Part shown: piece by piece, positions 17,284 through 28,145 of the stretch
Layout of the letters: every line of letters starts with the position of its first letter
Position numbering within the stretch: the first letter of the stretch is position 1
Source of the DNA: Raineyella sp. LH-20
Lineage (GTDB): Bacteria; Actinomycetota; Actinomycetes; Propionibacteriales; Propionibacteriaceae
DNA length: 64,000 nt
Assembly: GCF_033110965.1 (NCBI RefSeq)
Contig: NZ_CP137003.1
Coordinates: forward strand, 1,922,001 to 1,986,000
Direction: 5' to 3'
Notes under the pieces: model-generated
Databases searched by the model: none
Told to the model about the DNA's origin: nothing
The model's input: the letters and a program-made list of their open reading frames with translations, nothing else
Made by a program: the position numbers and the translations under genes

Positions 17284-19803
17284 ATGCGCTCACCGCAGGA
17301 TTCCCACACCCCGCCGGACCCGGTCGACCCGTTGGACCGCACCCGGTTCCCCGTCGACACCTGGCGTCTGGTGGAGTCCTCCCCGAACCGGGCCGACCTG
17401 GGCAGCACCGAGACGCTGTTCGCCGTCGGCAACGGCTACCTCGGGATGCGCGGCAACCCGGAGGAGGGCCGGGAGAGCTTCGCCCACGGCACCTTCGTCA
17501 ACGGCTTCCACGAGACCTGGCCGATCCGGCACGCCGAGGAGGCGTACGGCTTCGCCCGGGTCGGCCAGACGATCATCAACGCCCCGGACACCAAGGTGCT
17601 GAAGCTCTACGTCGACGACGAACCGATCAACATCCCGGTGGCCGACCTGGAGGAGTACGAGCGCAGCGTCGACTTCCGCGACGGGGTGCTGCGCCGTCAC
17701 CTGGTGTGGCGTACGCCGGCCGGCAAGACCGTCCGCATCGACACCACCCGGATGGTGTCGATGACCGAGCGCCACCTCGCGGTGATGACGATGGAGATCA
17801 CCCTGCTCGACTCCGACGCGCCGGTGGTGATCTCCTCCCAGATCCTCAACCGCCAGGACGGCGAGGACGAGTACCACGTCCGCTCCGCCGCCCAGGGGCT
17901 GGATCCGCGGCGCACCGACGGCCTCGACCGGCGGGTGCTGGAACCACAGATGAACTGGACCAAGGGGCTGCGGGCGATGCTCGGCTTCCGCGCCGCCGAG
18001 TCCGGGATGACGCTCACCGTCGGCATCGACCACATGATCGAGACGCAGAACGACAGCGAGTCCCTGATCATGTCCGAGGACGACGTGGCCAAGGTGATCT
18101 TCCGGGTCCGGGCCGAGCGCGGCAAGCCGATCCGGCTGGTCAAGTACGCCGCCTACCACACCTCCCGGACGGTGCCGGTGCGCGAGCTGATCGACCGGGT
18201 CCGGCGCACCTTGGATCGGGCGATGACCACCGGGGTCGACGAGTACCGGACGGCGCAGCGCGACTGGTACGACGGGTTCTGGGCCGACGCCGACGTGGTG
18301 GTCGGCGCGGACGACGCGGTCCAGCAGGCGATCCGGTGGAACCTCTTCCAGCTCGCCCAGGCGTCCGCGCTGTCCCAGACCTACGGGATCGCGGCGAAAG
18401 GCGTCACCGGATCGGGCTACTCCGGTCACTACTTCTGGGACGCCGAGATCTACGTCCTGCCGTTCCTGATCTACACGATGCCCGAGGTGGCCCGCAGCGC
18501 CCTGCGGTTCCGCTACCTGATGCTCGACCACGCCCGCCGGCGGGCCGGGGAGATGTCGACCCGCGGGGCGCTCTTCCCGTGGCGGACCATCAACGGCGAG
18601 GAGGCCTCGGCGTTCTACGCGGCCGGCACCGCGCAGTACCACATCGACGCCGACATCGCGTACGCCCTCAACCGCTATGTGGAGGCCACCGGCGACGTCG
18701 ACTTCCTGCTGCGGGAGGGCATCGACGTCCTCGTCGAGACCGCCCGGATGTGGGCCGACCTCGGGTTCTGGACCGACAACGGCAACGAGGTCTTCCACAT
18801 CCATGCGGTGACCGGTCCGGACGAGTACACCACCGTGGTCAACGACAACCTGTTCACCAACGTGATGGCCCGGCACAATCTGTGGCTGGCCGGAGACGCC
18901 GTCGCCACCCTGGCGACCGCCTGGCCGGAGGCGTACGAGCGGATGGTCGCCCGGCTCGGCCTGCGGGAGGACGAGCCGGAGGAGTGGCAGCGCTGCGCCG
19001 ACCACCTGGCCATCCCGTTCGACGAGCACATCGGCGTGCATCCTCAGGACGCCCATTTCCTGGACCGTGAGGTCTGGGACCTCGACGCGACGCCGTCCGA
19101 CCGATTCCCGTTGATGCTGCACTACCACCCGCTGGTGCTCTACCGCTTCCAGGTGCTCAAGCAGGCCGACGTGGTGCTGGCGATGCTGCTCCAGGGCGAC
19201 CAGTTCACGTTGGAGCAGAAGCGGGCCGACTTCGAGTACTACGACCCGATCACCACCGGCGACTCGACCCTGTCGAGCGTCATCCAGACCATCATCGCCG
19301 CCGAGGTGGGCTATCAGGAGCTGGCGCTGCGGTACTTCTTCGCCGGTCTGTTCGTCGATCTGGCCGACCGGCACGGCAACACCGCCGACGGGGTGCACGT
19401 GGCCTCCACCGGCGGGGTGTGGCTGGCGCTCATCGCCGGCTTCGCCGGGATGCGCGACCAGCACGGCGAACTGTCCTTCGACCCGCGGCTGCCGGCCCAG
19501 TGGGACGCGATGCGGTTCCGGCTGCGCCGCCGCGGCGGGGCGATCGCGGTCGAGCTGGGCCGCGACGCGCTCACCGTCACGCTGGTCGACGGGACGTACG
19601 AGACCTTCCTGGTGCGCGACGTGCGCTACGAGGTCTGCCCGGAATGCCCGAGCGTCCGGGTGCCACTGGCCGACCAGGGACCGGTGGTGCCCGGCCCGGT
19701 GCCGCCGCAGACGGTGATCGGCGTCCGCCGCGACGGCAGCCGGATCACCGCTGGCGTCCCCGGCACCTTCCCGGGCTCGCTCCCCCGACCGGTCGGCCAG
19801 TAG
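17284..19803 (+). CDS. glycoside hydrolase family 65 disaccharide phosphorylase
   Basis: An 839-residue protein with the GH65 layout: N-terminal beta-sandwich, linker and (alpha/alpha)6 barrel with the catalytic acid Glu514 in TGPDEY, and phosphate-binding residues expected further on (KQADV region, about residue 620). GH65 enzymes phosphorolyse alpha-linked glucose disaccharides (trehalose, maltose, kojibiose, nigerose) to beta-glucose 1-phosphate and glucose. The beta-phosphoglucomutase gene 22 bp upstream takes the product. Which disaccharide is used cannot be told by eye; trehalose or maltose are the most common in actinobacteria. It ends nine bases from the convergent typA. Confidence 0.9.
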   Translation: MRSPQDSHTPPDPVDPLDRTRFPVDTWRLVESSPNRADLGSTETLFAVGNGYLGMRGNPEEGRESFAHGTFVNGFHETWPIRHAEEAYGFARVGQTIINAPDTKVLKLYVDDEPINIPVADLEEYERSVDFRDGVLRRHLVWRTPAGKTVRIDTTRMVSMTERHLAVMTMEITLLDSDAPVVISSQILNRQDGEDEYHVRSAAQGLDPRRTDGLDRRVLEPQMNWTKGLRAMLGFRAAESGMTLTVGIDHMIETQNDSESLIMSEDDVAKVIFRVRAERGKPIRLVKYAAYHTSRTVPVRELIDRVRRTLDRAMTTGVDEYRTAQRDWYDGFWADADVVVGADDAVQQAIRWNLFQLAQASALSQTYGIAAKGVTGSGYSGHYFWDAEIYVLPFLIYTMPEVARSALRFRYLMLDHARRRAGEMSTRGALFPWRTINGEEASAFYAAGTAQYHIDADIAYALNRYVEATGDVDFLLREGIDVLVETARMWADLGFWTDNGNEVFHIHAVTGPDEYTTVVNDNLFTNVMARHNLWLAGDAVATLATAWPEAYERMVARLGLREDEPEEWQRCADHLAIPFDEHIGVHPQDAHFLDREVWDLDATPSDRFPLMLHYHPLVLYRFQVLKQADVVLAMLLQGDQFTLEQKRADFEYYDPITTGDSTLSSVIQTIIAAEVGYQELALRYFFAGLFVDLADRHGNTADGVHVASTGGVWLALIAGFAGMRDQHGELSFDPRLPAQWDAMRFRLRRRGGAIAVELGRDALTVTLVDGTYETFLVRDVRYEVCPECPSVRVPLADQGPVVPGPVPPQTVIGVRRDGSRITAGVPGTFPGSLPRPVGQ

Positions 19804-19812
19804 CGGCGGGCG

Positions 19813-21672
19813 TCAGTTCTTGGCCCGGCGGGCCGCCTTGACCCGCTCGCTGTGGTCGAGGATCGTCTTGCGGATCCGGACCGCATCGGGGGTGATCTCG
19901 AGGCACTCGTCGGCCCGGCAGAACTCCAGCGACTGCTCCAGGCTCATCACCCGCGGCGGGACCAGCCGCTCCAGCTCTTCACCGGTGGAGGACCGTACGT
20001 TCGTGACGTGCTTCTCCTTGGTGGGGTTGACGTCCATGTCGTCGGGGCGGGAGTTCTCGCCGACGACCATGCCTTCGTAGACCTCGTCGCCCGGCTTGAT
20101 GAACAGCGTGCCGCGCTCCTGCAGGTTGAACAGGGCGTACGAGGACACCGTGCCGAGCCGGTCGGCGACCATCGAGCCGCTGGGGCGGGTGCGCAGTTCG
20201 CCGACCCAGGGCGTGTAGCCCTCGAACACGTGGTTCATCAGGCCGGTGCCGCGGGTCTCGGTGAGGAACTCGGTGCGGAAGCCGATCAGGCCGCGGGACG
20301 GCACGATGTACTCCACCCGCACCCAGCCCGAGCCATGGTTGGTCATCGTCCGCAGCTGGCCCTTGCGGGTGCCGAGCATCTGGGTGACCGCCCCGACGTA
20401 CTCCTCGGGGACGTCGACGGTGAGGAACTCGGTCGGCTCGTGCAGCTTGCCGTCGATCTGGCGGGTGACCACCTCGGGCTTGCCGACGGTCAGCTCGAAC
20501 GACTCACGGCGCATCTGCTCGACCAGCACGGCGAGCTGTAGCTCACCACGGCCTTGCACCTCCCAGGTGTCGGGGCGCTCGGTCGGGTTGACCCGGATCG
20601 ACACGTTGCCGATCAGCTCGCGCTCCAGGCGGGCCTTGAGCAGCCGGGCGGTGAGGTTCTTGCCGGACTTGCCGGACAGCGGCGAGGTGTTGATGCCGAT
20701 GGTCATCGAGATCGACGGTTCGTCGACGGTGATCAGCGGCAGCGGCTGTGGGTTCTCCGGGTCGGAGAGGGTCTCACCGATGGTGATCTCCGGGATGCCG
20801 GCGATCGCCACGATGTCGCCCGGGCCGGCGGTCTCGGCGGGGACCCGTTCCAGCGCCGAGGTCATCAGCAGCTCGACGAGCTTGACGTTCTCGATGCTGC
20901 CGTCGCGCTTGCACCAGGCCACTGTCTGGCCCTTGCGCAGCTCGCCCTGCTTGACCCGGCAGAGCGCCAGTCGGCCCAGGTAGGGGGAGGCGTCGAGGTT
21001 GGTGACGTGCGCCTGCAAGATCGCGCCCTCCTCGTACCGGGGGGCGGGGATGGTGTCGAGGATGGTCTCGAACAGCGGCTGCAGGTCCTCGTGGTCGGGC
21101 ATCCCGCCGTCGGCCGGCTTCTCCAGCGAGGCGCGGCCGGCCTTCGCCGAGGCGTACACCACCGGGAAGTCCAGCACCGAGCCGTCGGAGTCCTCCGGCA
21201 GCAGGTCCATGAAGAGGTCGTACGTCTCCTCGAGCACTTCGTCGATCCGGGCGTCCGGACGGTCGACCTTGTTGACCACGACGATCAGCGGGAGGTGCTT
21301 CGCCAGCGCCTTGCGCAGGACAAAACGGGTCTGCGGCAGCGGCCCTTCGGAGGCGTCGACCAGCAGGACGACCCCGTCCACCATCTCCAGGCCGCGTTCG
21401 ACCTCACCGCCGAAGTCGGCGTGGCCGGGGGTGTCGATGATGTTGATGGTGACGTCCTCGCCGCGGATCACGTGCTTGACCGCGGTGTTCTTGGCGAGGA
21501 TGGTGATGCCCTTCTCCCGCTCCAGGTCCATCGAGTCCATCACCCGGTTGTTGACGTCCTGACCTTCCCGGAAGGCGCCGGACTGCCACAGCATGGCGTC
21601 GACGAGGGTGGTCTTGCCGTGGTCGACGTGGGCGACGATGGCGATGTTGCGCAGATCGGAGCGCTGGGGCAT
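19813..21672 (-). CDS. typA: translational GTPase TypA/BipA
   Basis: A 619-residue ribosome-binding GTPase. The G1 motif [10 protein letters not shown] is at residues 14-23, [14 protein letters not shown] (G3) and NKVDRPDAR (G4) follow, and the C-terminal half has the EF-G-like domains and the TypA-specific tail. It is involved in ribosome assembly and translation under stress. No neighbouring gene belongs functionally with it. Residue order and length fit the family without odd features. Confidence 0.96.
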   Translation of the reverse strand: MPQRSDLRNIAIVAHVDHGKTTLVDAMLWQSGAFREGQDVNNRVMDSMDLEREKGITILAKNTAVKHVIRGEDVTINIIDTPGHADFGGEVERGLEMVDGVVLLVDASEGPLPQTRFVLRKALAKHLPLIVVVNKVDRPDARIDEVLEETYDLFMDLLPEDSDGSVLDFPVVYASAKAGRASLEKPADGGMPDHEDLQPLFETILDTIPAPRYEEGAILQAHVTNLDASPYLGRLALCRVKQGELRKGQTVAWCKRDGSIENVKLVELLMTSALERVPAETAGPGDIVAIAGIPEITIGETLSDPENPQPLPLITVDEPSISMTIGINTSPLSGKSGKNLTARLLKARLERELIGNVSIRVNPTERPDTWEVQGRGELQLAVLVEQMRRESFELTVGKPEVVTRQIDGKLHEPTEFLTVDVPEEYVGAVTQMLGTRKGQLRTMTNHGSGWVRVEYIVPSRGLIGFRTEFLTETRGTGLMNHVFEGYTPWVGELRTRPSGSMVADRLGTVSSYALFNLQERGTLFIKPGDEVYEGMVVGENSRPDDMDVNPTKEKHVTNVRSSTGEELERLVPPRVMSLEQSLEFCRADECLEITPDAVRIRKTILDHSERVKAARRAKN

Positions 21673-21796
21673 ATGCGTGACTTCCCGATGTTTGAGAGCA
21701 GAGTCACGCTGATGCTAGTTCCCGCAGGCGGCACGACGTGAATCACGGTGGCACCTCAGGGCGTAAGGGCGTGCGGACGGCCCTAGGCTCGGTTCC

Positions 21797-22921
21797 ATGC
21801 CCGACTGGTTCACCGACGCCTTCCGTACGGAGTACGAGCGGCAGCTCGAGCTGCTCGGCCGGTTCAACCTCGCCCTGTTCGGCAAGACCGGTGTCGGCAA
21901 GTCCACCCTGGTCAACGCCGTGTTCGGCGAGCCGGTGGCGGCCACCGGCATCGGCGAGCCGGTGACCCGTGACTCCCACCTGTACCTCGACGAGCGCGGA
22001 CAGCTCGGTCTGTTGGACACCCGCGGCCTGGAGATCGGTCGTGACGACCGACAGCTGATCAAGGAACTGGAGACGTACGTCCGGCAGATGCGCCGCGAGC
22101 CGGTGGACGCCCAGATCCACGTGGTCTGGTACTGCGTGCGGGGGATGGACCGCCGGTTCGAGCCGTTCGAGGCGGAGTTCATCCGCCGGCTGGACGCCCT
22201 CGACCTGCCGGTGATCGTGGTGCTCACCCAGGTGCCGCGCGACAGTGCCGGCAATCTCCACCCCGACGCGGTGGCCCTGGCCCGGCACATCACCGGGCTG
22301 GGCCTGCCGATCGTCGACGGACGTCCCTATCTCACCTACGCACTGGAGGACCCGTTCAGTGGTCAGTCGTCCTACGGCTTGACGGCGCTTCTCGAGGCGA
22401 CCTTTCGCGGCGCACCGGAGGCGGTCCATGCGGCGCTCACCGCGGCCCAGCAGATCGATCATCGGCGCAAGGCGGCCCAGGCGCGCCGGTTCATAGCCGG
22501 CACCGCGGCGGGGGCGGCGGCCACCGCCGCCACCCCGATCCCGTTCTCCGACGCCACGGTGCTGGTGCCGCTGCAGCTGGCCATGATGGCGCGGATCTCG
22601 CAGCTCTACCGGGTGCCGGTGGATCGGGCGGCGCTGATGGCGGTGGCCTCCACCACGGTGGCCACCCAGGCGGGTCGTGCCTCGGTGACCGGCCTGCTCA
22701 AGCTGATCCCGGGCGCCGGGACGATCGCCGGTGGGGCGATCGGGGCCGCGGTGGCCTCGTCGTTCACGTACGCCATGGGGGAGGCCTGGCTGGCCGTCGT
22801 CCAGCGGGCCGCGGCGGGCGCGCTGCGCGGCCTCGACGGGGTGCTCGACCCCGACCAGGTGCGTGCGGTCTTCCAGGCCGAGCTGCGCCGCCGGGTCCCG
22901 GGGTTGCGCGGCCGGTCCTGA
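21797..22921 (+). CDS. Era/dynamin-like GTPase with hydrophobic C-terminal domain (DUF697-like)
   Basis: A 374-residue protein. The GTPase domain has G1 GKTGVGKST (residues 29-37), G3 LLDTRG and G4-like VVLTQVP. The second half (about residues 215-340) is Ala/Gly/Val-rich with likely membrane-inserting helices (FIAGTAAGAAATAATPIPF; LLKLIPGAGTIAGGAIGAA), as in DUF697 proteins. Relatives sit at membranes and are thought to act in membrane or stress processes; the function here is not known. It is divergent from typA, 124 bp apart. Confidence 0.78.
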   Translation: MPDWFTDAFRTEYERQLELLGRFNLALFGKTGVGKSTLVNAVFGEPVAATGIGEPVTRDSHLYLDERGQLGLLDTRGLEIGRDDRQLIKELETYVRQMRREPVDAQIHVVWYCVRGMDRRFEPFEAEFIRRLDALDLPVIVVLTQVPRDSAGNLHPDAVALARHITGLGLPIVDGRPYLTYALEDPFSGQSSYGLTALLEATFRGAPEAVHAALTAAQQIDHRRKAAQARRFIAGTAAGAAATAATPIPFSDATVLVPLQLAMMARISQLYRVPVDRAALMAVASTTVATQAGRASVTGLLKLIPGAGTIAGGAIGAAVASSFTYAMGEAWLAVVQRAAAGALRGLDGVLDPDQVRAVFQAELRRRVPGLRGRS

Positions 22922-22948
22922 CCTCTGGCGGAGGCGCTTGTCAGGGGG

Positions 22949-23004
22949 CAAACTACTTGTTCCGGCAGGTAGTTTGTGAGATTTACGACATTCTGTCGTA
23001 CGAC
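22949..23004. promoter_or_regulatory. palindrome cluster upstream of the carboxytransferase operon
   Basis: Three dyads lie in a row in a noticeably A+T-richer stretch: CAAACTAC / GTAGTTTG (22949-22956 and 22969-22976), ACGACA-TTC-TGTCGT (22985-22999), and GTCGTACGAC (22995-23004, overlapping the previous one). They lie 130-185 bp before the 5S start and look like operator sites; the regulator is unknown. The whole gap 22922-23134 contains no gene. Confidence 0.5.
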
Positions 23005-23134
23005 GGAACACGTAGCGGATCACGATTGGTCCGACCAAACCCTTCTGAAATGACATCATCCCTAGTGGGGCGGTGTTTCGAGGGAAGGGGAGGGTGCCGG
23101 AAGGCGCAGCATACGACGATGGCAGGATGGGGTC

Positions 23135-24634
23135 ATGAAGCCGCGAGAGATTGGTATCACCGAACTCGTCCTTCGCGACGCGCACCAGAGCCTGATGGCG
23201 ACGCGCATGGCCATGGAAGACATGGTCGAGGCCTGCGCTGACATCGACGCTGCCGGTTACTGGAGCGTGGAGTGCTGGGGCGGTGCAACGTACGACGCTT
23301 GCATCCGCTTCCTGAACGAGGACCCATGGGAGCGACTGCGGACCTTCCGCACGCTCATGCCCAACAGCCGCCTGCAGATGCTGCTGCGTGGGCAGAACCT
23401 GCTGGGCTACCGCCACTACGAGGACGAGGTTGTCGAGAGGTTCGTCGAGAAGTCGGCGGAGAACGGCATGGACGTGTTCCGTGTCTTCGACGCGCTGAAC
23501 GACCCGCGCAACCTGGCCCACGCCATGCAGGCCGTCAAGAAGGCGGGCAAGCACGCCCAGGGCACGATCTGCTACACCGTGAGCCCGGTGCACACCACCG
23601 AGGACTACATCGCGCTGGCGGGCCGCCTGCTCGACATGGGTGCCGATTCGATCGCGCTGAAGGACATGGCCGCGCTGCTGAAGCCCCAGCCGGCGTACGA
23701 CATCGTCAAGGGCATCAAGGACACCTATGGCGAGGGCGTGCAGATCAACGTGCACTGCCACTCCACCACCGGCGTCACCCAGGTGGCCCTGATGAAGGCG
23801 ATCGAGGCCGGCGCCGATGTGGTCGACACCGCGATCAGCTCGATGTCGTTGGGCCCCGGTCACAACCCGACCGAGTCGGTGATCGAGATGCTCGACGGCA
23901 CCCCGTACACCACCACGGTGGACCGGACGAAGCTCGCGCCGATCCGCGAGCACTTCGCCGCGGTGGCGCCGAAGTACAAGAAGTTCATGTCCGCCGTGAC
24001 CGGCGTCAAGACCGACATCTTCCAGTCCCAGATCCCCGGCGGGATGCTCTCCAACATGGAGGCTCAGCTCAAGGCGCAGGGCGCTGGCGACCGGATGGAA
24101 GAGGTGCTGTCCGAGGTGCCGAACGTCCGCAAGGATGCGGGCTACCCACCGCTCGTGACGCCGTCGTCGCAGATCGTCGGCACCCAGGCCGTGTTCAACG
24201 TGCTGATGGGCAAGTACAAGGTGCTCACCGGCGAGTTCGCCGACCTGATGCTCGGCTACTACGGCGAGTGCCCCGGCGAACGCAACGCCGAGGTGGTCGA
24301 GAAGGCCAAGGCTCAGACGAAGAAGGACCCGATCACCCAGCGTCCGGCCGACCTGCTCTCCCCTGAGTGGGAGCTGCTGTCCGAGCAGGCCAAGGGGCTC
24401 GAGGGCTTCAACGGCACCGAGGAGGACATCCTCACCAACGCGATGTTCCCCCAGGTCGCCCCGAAGTTCTTCAAGGAGCGCCCGCAGGGTCCCCGCAACG
24501 TGGGGATGACCGAGGAGCAGGTCGAGGAGGAGCGCCGCAAGGCCGCCGGCCTCGACAAGGCGATCCACGAACCCATCCAGTACAAGGTCACCATCAACGG
24601 TCAGTCCCGTTCGGTGTCCGTCGAGCCGGCGTGA
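23135..24634 (+). CDS. methylmalonyl-CoA carboxytransferase 5S subunit
   Basis: A 499-residue protein of the pyruvate carboxylase carboxyltransferase fold. RDAHQSLMATR (residues 14-24) and the metal-binding HCHSTTG region plus the carbamylated-Lys region (DSIALKDMAALLKP) are visible. Within transcarboxylase this subunit accepts the carboxyl group from biotin on the 1.3S subunit and makes oxaloacetate from pyruvate. Length matches the 5S subunit of Propionibacterium freudenreichii (about 505). It is the first gene of a four-gene operon. Confidence 0.93.
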   Translation: MKPREIGITELVLRDAHQSLMATRMAMEDMVEACADIDAAGYWSVECWGGATYDACIRFLNEDPWERLRTFRTLMPNSRLQMLLRGQNLLGYRHYEDEVVERFVEKSAENGMDVFRVFDALNDPRNLAHAMQAVKKAGKHAQGTICYTVSPVHTTEDYIALAGRLLDMGADSIALKDMAALLKPQPAYDIVKGIKDTYGEGVQINVHCHSTTGVTQVALMKAIEAGADVVDTAISSMSLGPGHNPTESVIEMLDGTPYTTTVDRTKLAPIREHFAAVAPKYKKFMSAVTGVKTDIFQSQIPGGMLSNMEAQLKAQGAGDRMEEVLSEVPNVRKDAGYPPLVTPSSQIVGTQAVFNVLMGKYKVLTGEFADLMLGYYGECPGERNAEVVEKAKAQTKKDPITQRPADLLSPEWELLSEQAKGLEGFNGTEEDILTNAMFPQVAPKFFKERPQGPRNVGMTEEQVEEERRKAAGLDKAIHEPIQYKVTINGQSRSVSVEPA

Positions 24635-24644
24635 GGTGACGACC

Positions 24645-26222
<1,578 letters not shown>

Positions 26223-26234
26223 TCGGGAGTGACG

Positions 26235-26549
26235 ATGACTGACGAGAACGAGATCACTGCTCTCAGGGACCGGGTGGCCGAGCTGACTGCTCGACTCGCT
26301 GCGGCGGAGCAGCGGATGGTGGAGTTCGACCGGATGGCGGTCGTGTGGGCCGAGGAGCACCAGGTCGACGAGGACACCCTGATGGTCATCGCGGCGGCCG
26401 TCGCGGCCGTGCTCGGGCACCGGGCCAAGGTCCGCCAGGTCCAATTCCATGAAGGCGCGGGGTGGACCACCGCCGGCCGGATGGAGGTCCAGGACCACCG
26501 CAAGACCCAGGCGCGGCCGGCCCACCTGACCGCGCTCACGCTGCACTGA
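26235..26549 (+). CDS. small protein of the carboxytransferase operon (104 aa)
   Basis: The N-terminal part (residues about 5-35, DENEITALRDRVAELTARLAAAEQRM) is a likely coiled coil; the C-terminal part, VIAAAVAAVLGHRAKVRQVQ, resembles the extramembrane region of OadG/MmdD-type small subunits of decarboxylases, but no membrane helix is present. It may help to assemble or dock transcarboxylase. Its place between the 12S and 1.3S genes matches what I recall in propionibacteria, though I cannot confirm it. The in-frame GTG 26229 is less likely because GGGAG stands before ATG 26235. Confidence 0.65.
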   Translation: MTDENEITALRDRVAELTARLAAAEQRMVEFDRMAVVWAEEHQVDEDTLMVIAAAVAAVLGHRAKVRQVQFHEGAGWTTAGRMEVQDHRKTQARPAHLTALTLH

Positions 26550-26567
26550 GGACGAGGAGGAACAGAC

Positions 26568-26933
26568 ATGAGACTCAAGGTGACGGTCAACGGAACCGCG
26601 TACGACGTCGACGTCGAGGTCGAGCAGACGCACCCCTCGCTCGGTGACCTCGGCGTGATCGGTGCCTACACCGGTCCCGCCCCGACCGCCCCGGTCACCT
26701 CGACCATGCCGGCGGCGAGCGCCAACTCGGTGGTCGCCCCGCTCGCCGGGTCGGTCGCCCGGATCATGGTGGAGGAGGGCCAGGAGATCACCGCCGGCCA
26801 GGTGCTGGTGGTGCTCGAGGCGATGAAGATGGAGACCGAGATCACCGCGCCGGCCGCCGGCACGGTGGGCTCGATCCTGGTCGAGGTCGGCGAGGCCGTC
26901 CAGGGCGGCCAGGCTCTGATCGCGATGGCCTGA
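26568..26933 (+). CDS. methylmalonyl-CoA carboxytransferase 1.3S biotin carrier subunit
   Basis: A 121-residue biotin carrier: N-terminal segment ([20 protein letters not shown]) like the P. freudenreichii 1.3S subunit (123 aa), Ala/Pro linker, and biotinyl domain with EAMKMET, biotin on Lys87. It carries carboxylbiotin between the 12S and 5S sites, avoiding free CO2 and ATP use in propionate fermentation. The ribosome site GAGGAGG stands eight bases ahead of the ATG. The operon ends with the hairpins at 26970-27059. Confidence 0.93.
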   Translation: MRLKVTVNGTAYDVDVEVEQTHPSLGDLGVIGAYTGPAPTAPVTSTMPAASANSVVAPLAGSVARIMVEEGQEITAGQVLVVLEAMKMETEITAPAAGTVGSILVEVGEAVQGGQALIAMA

Positions 26934-26969
26934 CCGAGCCGGACGACGGTCTGACCGCGTGAACACCGT

Positions 26970-27059
26970 GGGGAGGTGAGCCGAATCTGGCGGCTCACCT
27001 CCCCACTCTGCGAGACTCTCCCGCCCGATCCGCGCCAATGCGTGGATCGGGCGGGAGAG
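26970..27059 (+). terminator. double hairpin terminator of the carboxytransferase operon
   Basis: Hairpin 1 has a perfect 14-bp stem (26970-26983 with 26991-27004, 7-nt loop). Hairpin 2 has a perfect 16-bp stem (27016-27031 with 27044-27059, 12-nt loop). Part of hairpin 1 (GTGAGCCGAATCTG, 26976-26989) also has an exact 14-bp complement at 27085-27098, which would enclose hairpin 2; this gives alternative structures. Confidence 0.85.
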
Positions 27060-27101
27060 GTTTCGGGCTCGACGGCTGAGATGTCAGATTCGGCTCACGG
27101 C

Positions 27102-27206
27102 ACCGGGAAGACCTCACGACGGCCGGGAGACCTCACGACGGCCGGAGGCCTGAGTGCGGCCGGGAGACCTGAGTGGCCCTGGAAGACCTCACTGCACCCG
27201 GAAGAC
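27102..27206. repeat. degenerate 18-19-bp tandem repeat
   Basis: About five units of the type GAAGACCTCACGACGGCCG run from the terminator region into the last codons of the SDR gene. The SDR stop at 27189-27191 lies inside the array, so the array may have shifted the stop. Confidence 0.75.
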
Positions 27207-27953
27207 CTTGTGCTGGGCCGGCTGCACCCGGGGCCGGACGACCATCCGGTCGATGTTGACGTGGGCCGGCAGGGACGCGACGAAGCCGATGCAGGCGGCG
27301 ATGTCCTCGGCGGTGAGCACCCCCTCGACCCCCGCGTAGACGGCGTCCGCGCGGGCCTGGTCGCCGCCGAACCGTACGAGCGAGAAGTCGGTGCGCACCA
27401 TCCCGGGGACGATCTCCACCACCCGGAGCGGCCGGTCGTACGTCTCCAGTCGCATGGACTGGGCCATCGACCGCTCCGCCGCCTTGACGCCGCAGTAGCC
27501 GGCGCCACCCTCGTACCCGCCGTCCGCGGCGACCGAGGTGACGAAGACGACCTGCCCACGCCCGCCGTCGGCGGCCAGCAGAGCAGGGGTGAGAGCGCGG
27601 GTGACCCGGGCGGCGCCGAGCACGTTCGTCTCGTACATCCGCTGCCAGTTGTCGAGATCGGCCTCGGCGACCGGGGCCAGGCCGAGCGCGCCGCCGGCGT
27701 TGTTGACCAGCAGATCGACCCGGGGGCCGGCCGCCGCGGCGAGTGCCGCGACCGAGTCGTCGTCGGTGATGTCGCAGGCCTGGGCGCGGCCGCCGATCTC
27801 GTCGGCGAGGTCCCGCAGCCGGTCCTCCCGGCGGGCGGCGCAGAGGACCTCGTACCCCTGGGCGGCGAGGGTGCGGGCTGTCGCGGCCCCGATGCCGCTG
27901 CTGGCACCGGTGACGACGGCGAGGGGACGGGTGGGCGTGACAGGAGCGTTCAT
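27189..27953 (-). CDS. short-chain dehydrogenase/reductase
   Basis: A 254-residue SDR: cofactor motif [11 protein letters not shown] (residues 16-26), NNAGG, active-site Ser in FVTSVAADG and YCGVK (YxxxK). It resembles the YdfG/serine 3-dehydrogenase-like NADP-dependent group, but the substrate cannot be told. The gene is divergent from gpmA and convergent with the carboxytransferase operon. The C-terminal residues lie in a tandem repeat array. Confidence 0.85.
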   Translation of the reverse strand: MNAPVTPTRPLAVVTGASSGIGAATARTLAAQGYEVLCAARREDRLRDLADEIGGRAQACDITDDDSVAALAAAAGPRVDLLVNNAGGALGLAPVAEADLDNWQRMYETNVLGAARVTRALTPALLAADGGRGQVVFVTSVAADGGYEGGAGYCGVKAAERSMAQSMRLETYDRPLRVVEIVPGMVRTDFSLVRFGGDQARADAVYAGVEGVLTAEDIAACIGFVASLPAHVNIDRMVVRPRVQPAQHKVFRVQ

Positions 27954-27989
27954 GCCCGGAGTATCCCGCGCGTCGGGGGCCTCGGGAAG

Positions 27990-28125
27990 CCGGGGTCTGT
28001 TCCGGGGCACTGTTCGGGCGGTGTGCTCGGGAACCACTTCGGGACACTGCTCGGGCGGTGTGCCCTGGCACTGCTCCGGTGCTGCTCCGGGCGCTGCTCG
28101 GGGGGCGGTACCACCCGCGGGCAGC
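27990..28125. repeat. degenerate CTGCTCGGG-type repeat in the SDR-gpmA gap
   Basis: The divergent gap 27954-28145 is filled with repeated words such as CACTGTTCGGGCGGTGTG and CTGCTCCGGGCGCTGCTCGG. It contains no gene. The repeats sit where the promoters of both genes should be. Confidence 0.6.
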
Positions 28126-28145
28126 CGACCACTAGGCTCAAGGCC

